The translations under genes were made by a program, and so were the position numbers. A DNA stretch of 64,000 nt from an uncultured Roseobacter sp. (GTDB lineage: Bacteria; Pseudomonadota; Alphaproteobacteria; Rhodobacterales; Rhodobacteraceae): positions 124,001 through 188,000 of the forward strand of contig NZ_CANLQB010000002.1 in NCBI RefSeq assembly GCF_947493125.1, given 5' to 3'. Positions 61,747-64,000 of the stretch are shown piece after piece. Positions within the stretch are counted from its first letter, which is position 1; each line of letters opens with the position of its first letter. The notes below the pieces were generated by a model. That model was not told the origin of the DNA, did not search any database, and worked only from the letters and a program-made list of their open reading frames with translations.

Positions 61747-62355
61747 ATGAAGGGAGACCGCTATTCGCGCACGGTGGCCTGGCTGAAGGTGGTGCTGCCA
61801 CTGGCCGCGCTGGGGATCCTCTCCACCCTGTTCCTGCTCTCCCGTGTCATCGACCCGACCGAGGCAATCCCCTTCGCCGACACCGAGGTGCAGGACCGGC
61901 TGCTCAACCAGCAGGTCACCGGACCTTACTATTCCGGCACCTCCGCCGATGGAGACCAGATCGCCTTTGTGGCCGAGAAAGTCACCAGCCCCAACGGGCT
62001 GACCGGCGCGACCCAGGCGGAAGATGTCTTCGTGAAGATCGACATGGCATCCGGCACCACAATCAACGTGACGTCAGATTCAGCCCTCGTGAACGTCGCC
62101 AACGACCATGCGAACTTGACCGGCAATGTGGTCATCACCACCTCCCAAGGGTACGTGATGACCAGCCAGGCGCTTTCGGCCCGGGTGACCGTGCTAAACC
62201 TGCGCTCACCCGGCACCGTGCTTGCCACGACCCCCGGAGGCGACCTCGTCGCAGGCGCCATGGAGCTTTCGACGGAAGAATCCGGCGGCCCCGCCCAATT
62301 GGTTTTCACAAACGGCGTGAAGCTGGTATATCAACCGAAACAGGTGGATGACTGA
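61747..62355 (+). CDS. lptC: LPS export protein LptC
   Basis: Single N-terminal TM, position between kdsD and lptA, LptC-like beta segment. Confidence 0.88.
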   Translation: MKGDRYSRTVAWLKVVLPLAALGILSTLFLLSRVIDPTEAIPFADTEVQDRLLNQQVTGPYYSGTSADGDQIAFVAEKVTSPNGLTGATQAEDVFVKIDMASGTTINVTSDSALVNVANDHANLTGNVVITTSQGYVMTSQALSARVTVLNLRSPGTVLATTPGGDLVAGAMELSTEESGGPAQLVFTNGVKLVYQPKQVDD

Positions 62356-62358
62356 CCC

Positions 62359-62847
62359 GTGACATTGTTAAGACTGATCCTCTTGCCCCTGGTCCTGATG
62401 GCCACAGCACAGGCTCTCGCTGCGCAGGGCACCCAGGTCGCCTTTGGCGCAATCAAGCAAGACACGGACCTTCCGGTGGAGGTCACCGCCGACAATCTCG
62501 CCGTCGATCAGGACACCGGCGAAGCCGTCTTCACCGGCAATGTGGTCGTCGGCCAGGGTGAGATGCGGCTCTCCGCCAAACGGCTGCTCGTCGTCTACCG
62601 CGAGGACACCCAGGGCATCGAACGGATGGAAGCCACAGGCGGGGTCGTGCTGGTCTCCGGACCCGATGCCGCCGAATCCGAACGCGCGGATTACAGCATC
62701 GATGACGGCGTGATCGTGATGACCGGCAACGTGCTGCTGACCCAGGGGCCTTCCGCGCTCACCGCGGACAAGATGACCGTGCAGCTCGAAGACGGCACCG
62801 CGCAGATGAGCGGATCGGTCAAGACCATCCTGCAGACGGGCGACTGA
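62359..62847 (+). CDS. lptA: LptA/OstA periplasmic LPS transport protein
   Basis: GTG start, signal peptide, DLPVEVTADNLAVDQDTGEAVFTGNVVVGQGEMRL. Confidence 0.92.
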   Translation: MTLLRLILLPLVLMATAQALAAQGTQVAFGAIKQDTDLPVEVTADNLAVDQDTGEAVFTGNVVVGQGEMRLSAKRLLVVYREDTQGIERMEATGGVVLVSGPDAAESERADYSIDDGVIVMTGNVLLTQGPSALTADKMTVQLEDGTAQMSGSVKTILQTGD

Positions 62848-62849
62848 TC

Positions 62850-63608
62850 ATGGCGCACCCCACGCTGACCGTCGCCGAAGGCTCTGCGGGGCTGCATGTC
62901 GAGCACCTGCGCAAGTCCTACCGCAAAAAGACCGTGATCCGCGACTTCTCCATGTACCTCGAACGCGGCGAGGTCGTGGCCCTGCTCGGCCCCAACGGCT
63001 CGGGCAAGACGACCACCTTCTACGCCGTGGCGGGTCTTGTCACTCCCGAGGGCGGCAGCGTCACGATTGACGGGCAGGACGTGACCACCCTGCCCATGTA
63101 CCGTCGCGCGCGTCTCGGCATCGGCTACCTGCCGCAGGAAATGAGCATCTTTCGCGGCCTCTCCGTGCAGGACAACATCAGCGCGATCCTCGACATCACC
63201 GAGGACGACCGCCACAAGCGGCGCGAACGGCTCGAAGAACTGCTCAGCGAGTTTTCCATCGAACACCTGCGCCGCGCCCCTGCACTGGCGCTCTCGGGCG
63301 GTGAACGCCGCCGGGTGGAGATCGCCCGCTGCCTCGCCGCCAATCCGAAATACCTGCTGCTCGACGAACCCTTCGCCGGCGTCGATCCGATTTCCGTGGG
63401 CGATATCCGCCACCTCGTGGCCGATCTGAAAAAGCGCGGCATCGGCGTGCTCATCACTGACCACAACGTGCGCGAAACGCTCGAAATCGTCGACCGCGCC
63501 TATATCCTGCACGAAGGCCGCGTGCTGATGTCCGGCACCCCCGACGAGGTGGTCCAGAACGAGAACGTCCGCCGTGTCTATCTCGGCGACAACTTCAAAA
63601 TCTCGTAA
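62850..63608 (+). CDS. lptB: LPS export ABC transporter ATP-binding protein LptB
   Basis: LGPNGSGKTTTFYAVAGLV, GIGYLPQEMSIFRGLSVQDNI, LSGGERRRVEIARCLA, LLLDEPFAGVDP. Confidence 0.96.
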   Translation: MAHPTLTVAEGSAGLHVEHLRKSYRKKTVIRDFSMYLERGEVVALLGPNGSGKTTTFYAVAGLVTPEGGSVTIDGQDVTTLPMYRRARLGIGYLPQEMSIFRGLSVQDNISAILDITEDDRHKRRERLEELLSEFSIEHLRRAPALALSGGERRRVEIARCLAANPKYLLLDEPFAGVDPISVGDIRHLVADLKKRGIGVLITDHNVRETLEIVDRAYILHEGRVLMSGTPDEVVQNENVRRVYLGDNFKIS

Positions 63609-63859
63609 CCGAAGCCATCGGCACAAAAACACTTTTTACGCGAATCCGATCCGCTTTTGTTTGACTCTCTGCGCGCTTTTCGGGCTCAATGAGGGCATGG
63701 CGCGCACCCATTTCTGTCTGACCACGCATCCGCCTCTCTGCAAGAGGCCAGCCGCCGGTCATTGGGCAAAGCGTCATTTTCCGCGACCGTCAAACGCTGC
63801 ATCCCGGTGCCCCCGCGCCCGGGCGGCAAGCCCACGGTCCGCCATACGAAGGAGTGACT

Positions 63860-64000
63860 ATGCGGTATCAAATCAGCGGCAAACAGATCGACATCGGCGA
63901 AGCGCTGCAAACCCATGTAAAGGAAGAGCTGGGGGAAGCTGTGAAGAAATATGCCGAACGCCCGACCGAAGCGGTCGTCGTGTTCTCCAAGTCGGCCCAT
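63860..64000 (+). CDS. hpf: Ribosome hibernation promoting factor (HPF/RaiA), truncated by window end
   Basis: MRYQISGKQIDIGEALQTHVKEELGEAVKKYAERPTEAVVVFSKSAH. Confidence 0.9.
   Translation, partial: MRYQISGKQIDIGEALQTHVKEELGEAVKKYAERPTEAVVVFSKSAH

Overview
This looks like a contiguous chromosomal segment from an alphaproteobacterium, most likely Rhodobacterales/Roseobacter-type judging by GC content, gene repertoire and gene order. Most of it is ordinary core genome: M17 aminopeptidase + NlpC/P60, fghA, zapE, folC, accD, ilvD, ctpA-envC-gpmI, polA, a MoxR/DUF58/DUF4159 operon, a hybrid histidine kinase, yaaA, recQ, mepA, a VUT/YhhQ queuosine-precursor transporter, arfB, an 11-12 gene sugar/polyol ABC operon, rnd, kdsD/kpsF-lptC-lptA-lptB and the start of hpf. 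I saw no rRNA, tRNA, CRISPR array, transposase or prophage. Strongest second-look items: (1) a compact unit at about 47203-47375 just upstream of arfB, with a 16-nt match to the complement of the 16S rRNA 3' end, an 18-codon ORF, a downstream anti-SD-like segment and an intrinsic terminator, arranged like an attenuator for a ribosome-rescue gene; (2) a ~1029-aa ABC-exporter-like protein with degenerate Walker A, signature and catalytic Glu positions, a ~300-residue insertion and a C-terminal cNMP-binding-like domain; (3) six ACCGA cores at 11-12 bp spacing upstream of a DUF2794 gene; (4) two 16-bp LacI-like palindromes 30 bp apart upstream of the sugar operon, which encodes its own LacI regulator; (5) two small translationally coupled ORFs inside that operon; (6) a perfect ICE/Irr-box palindrome upstream of mbfA, which also corrects its start. 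All product names come from reading motifs by eye; no database searches were run.
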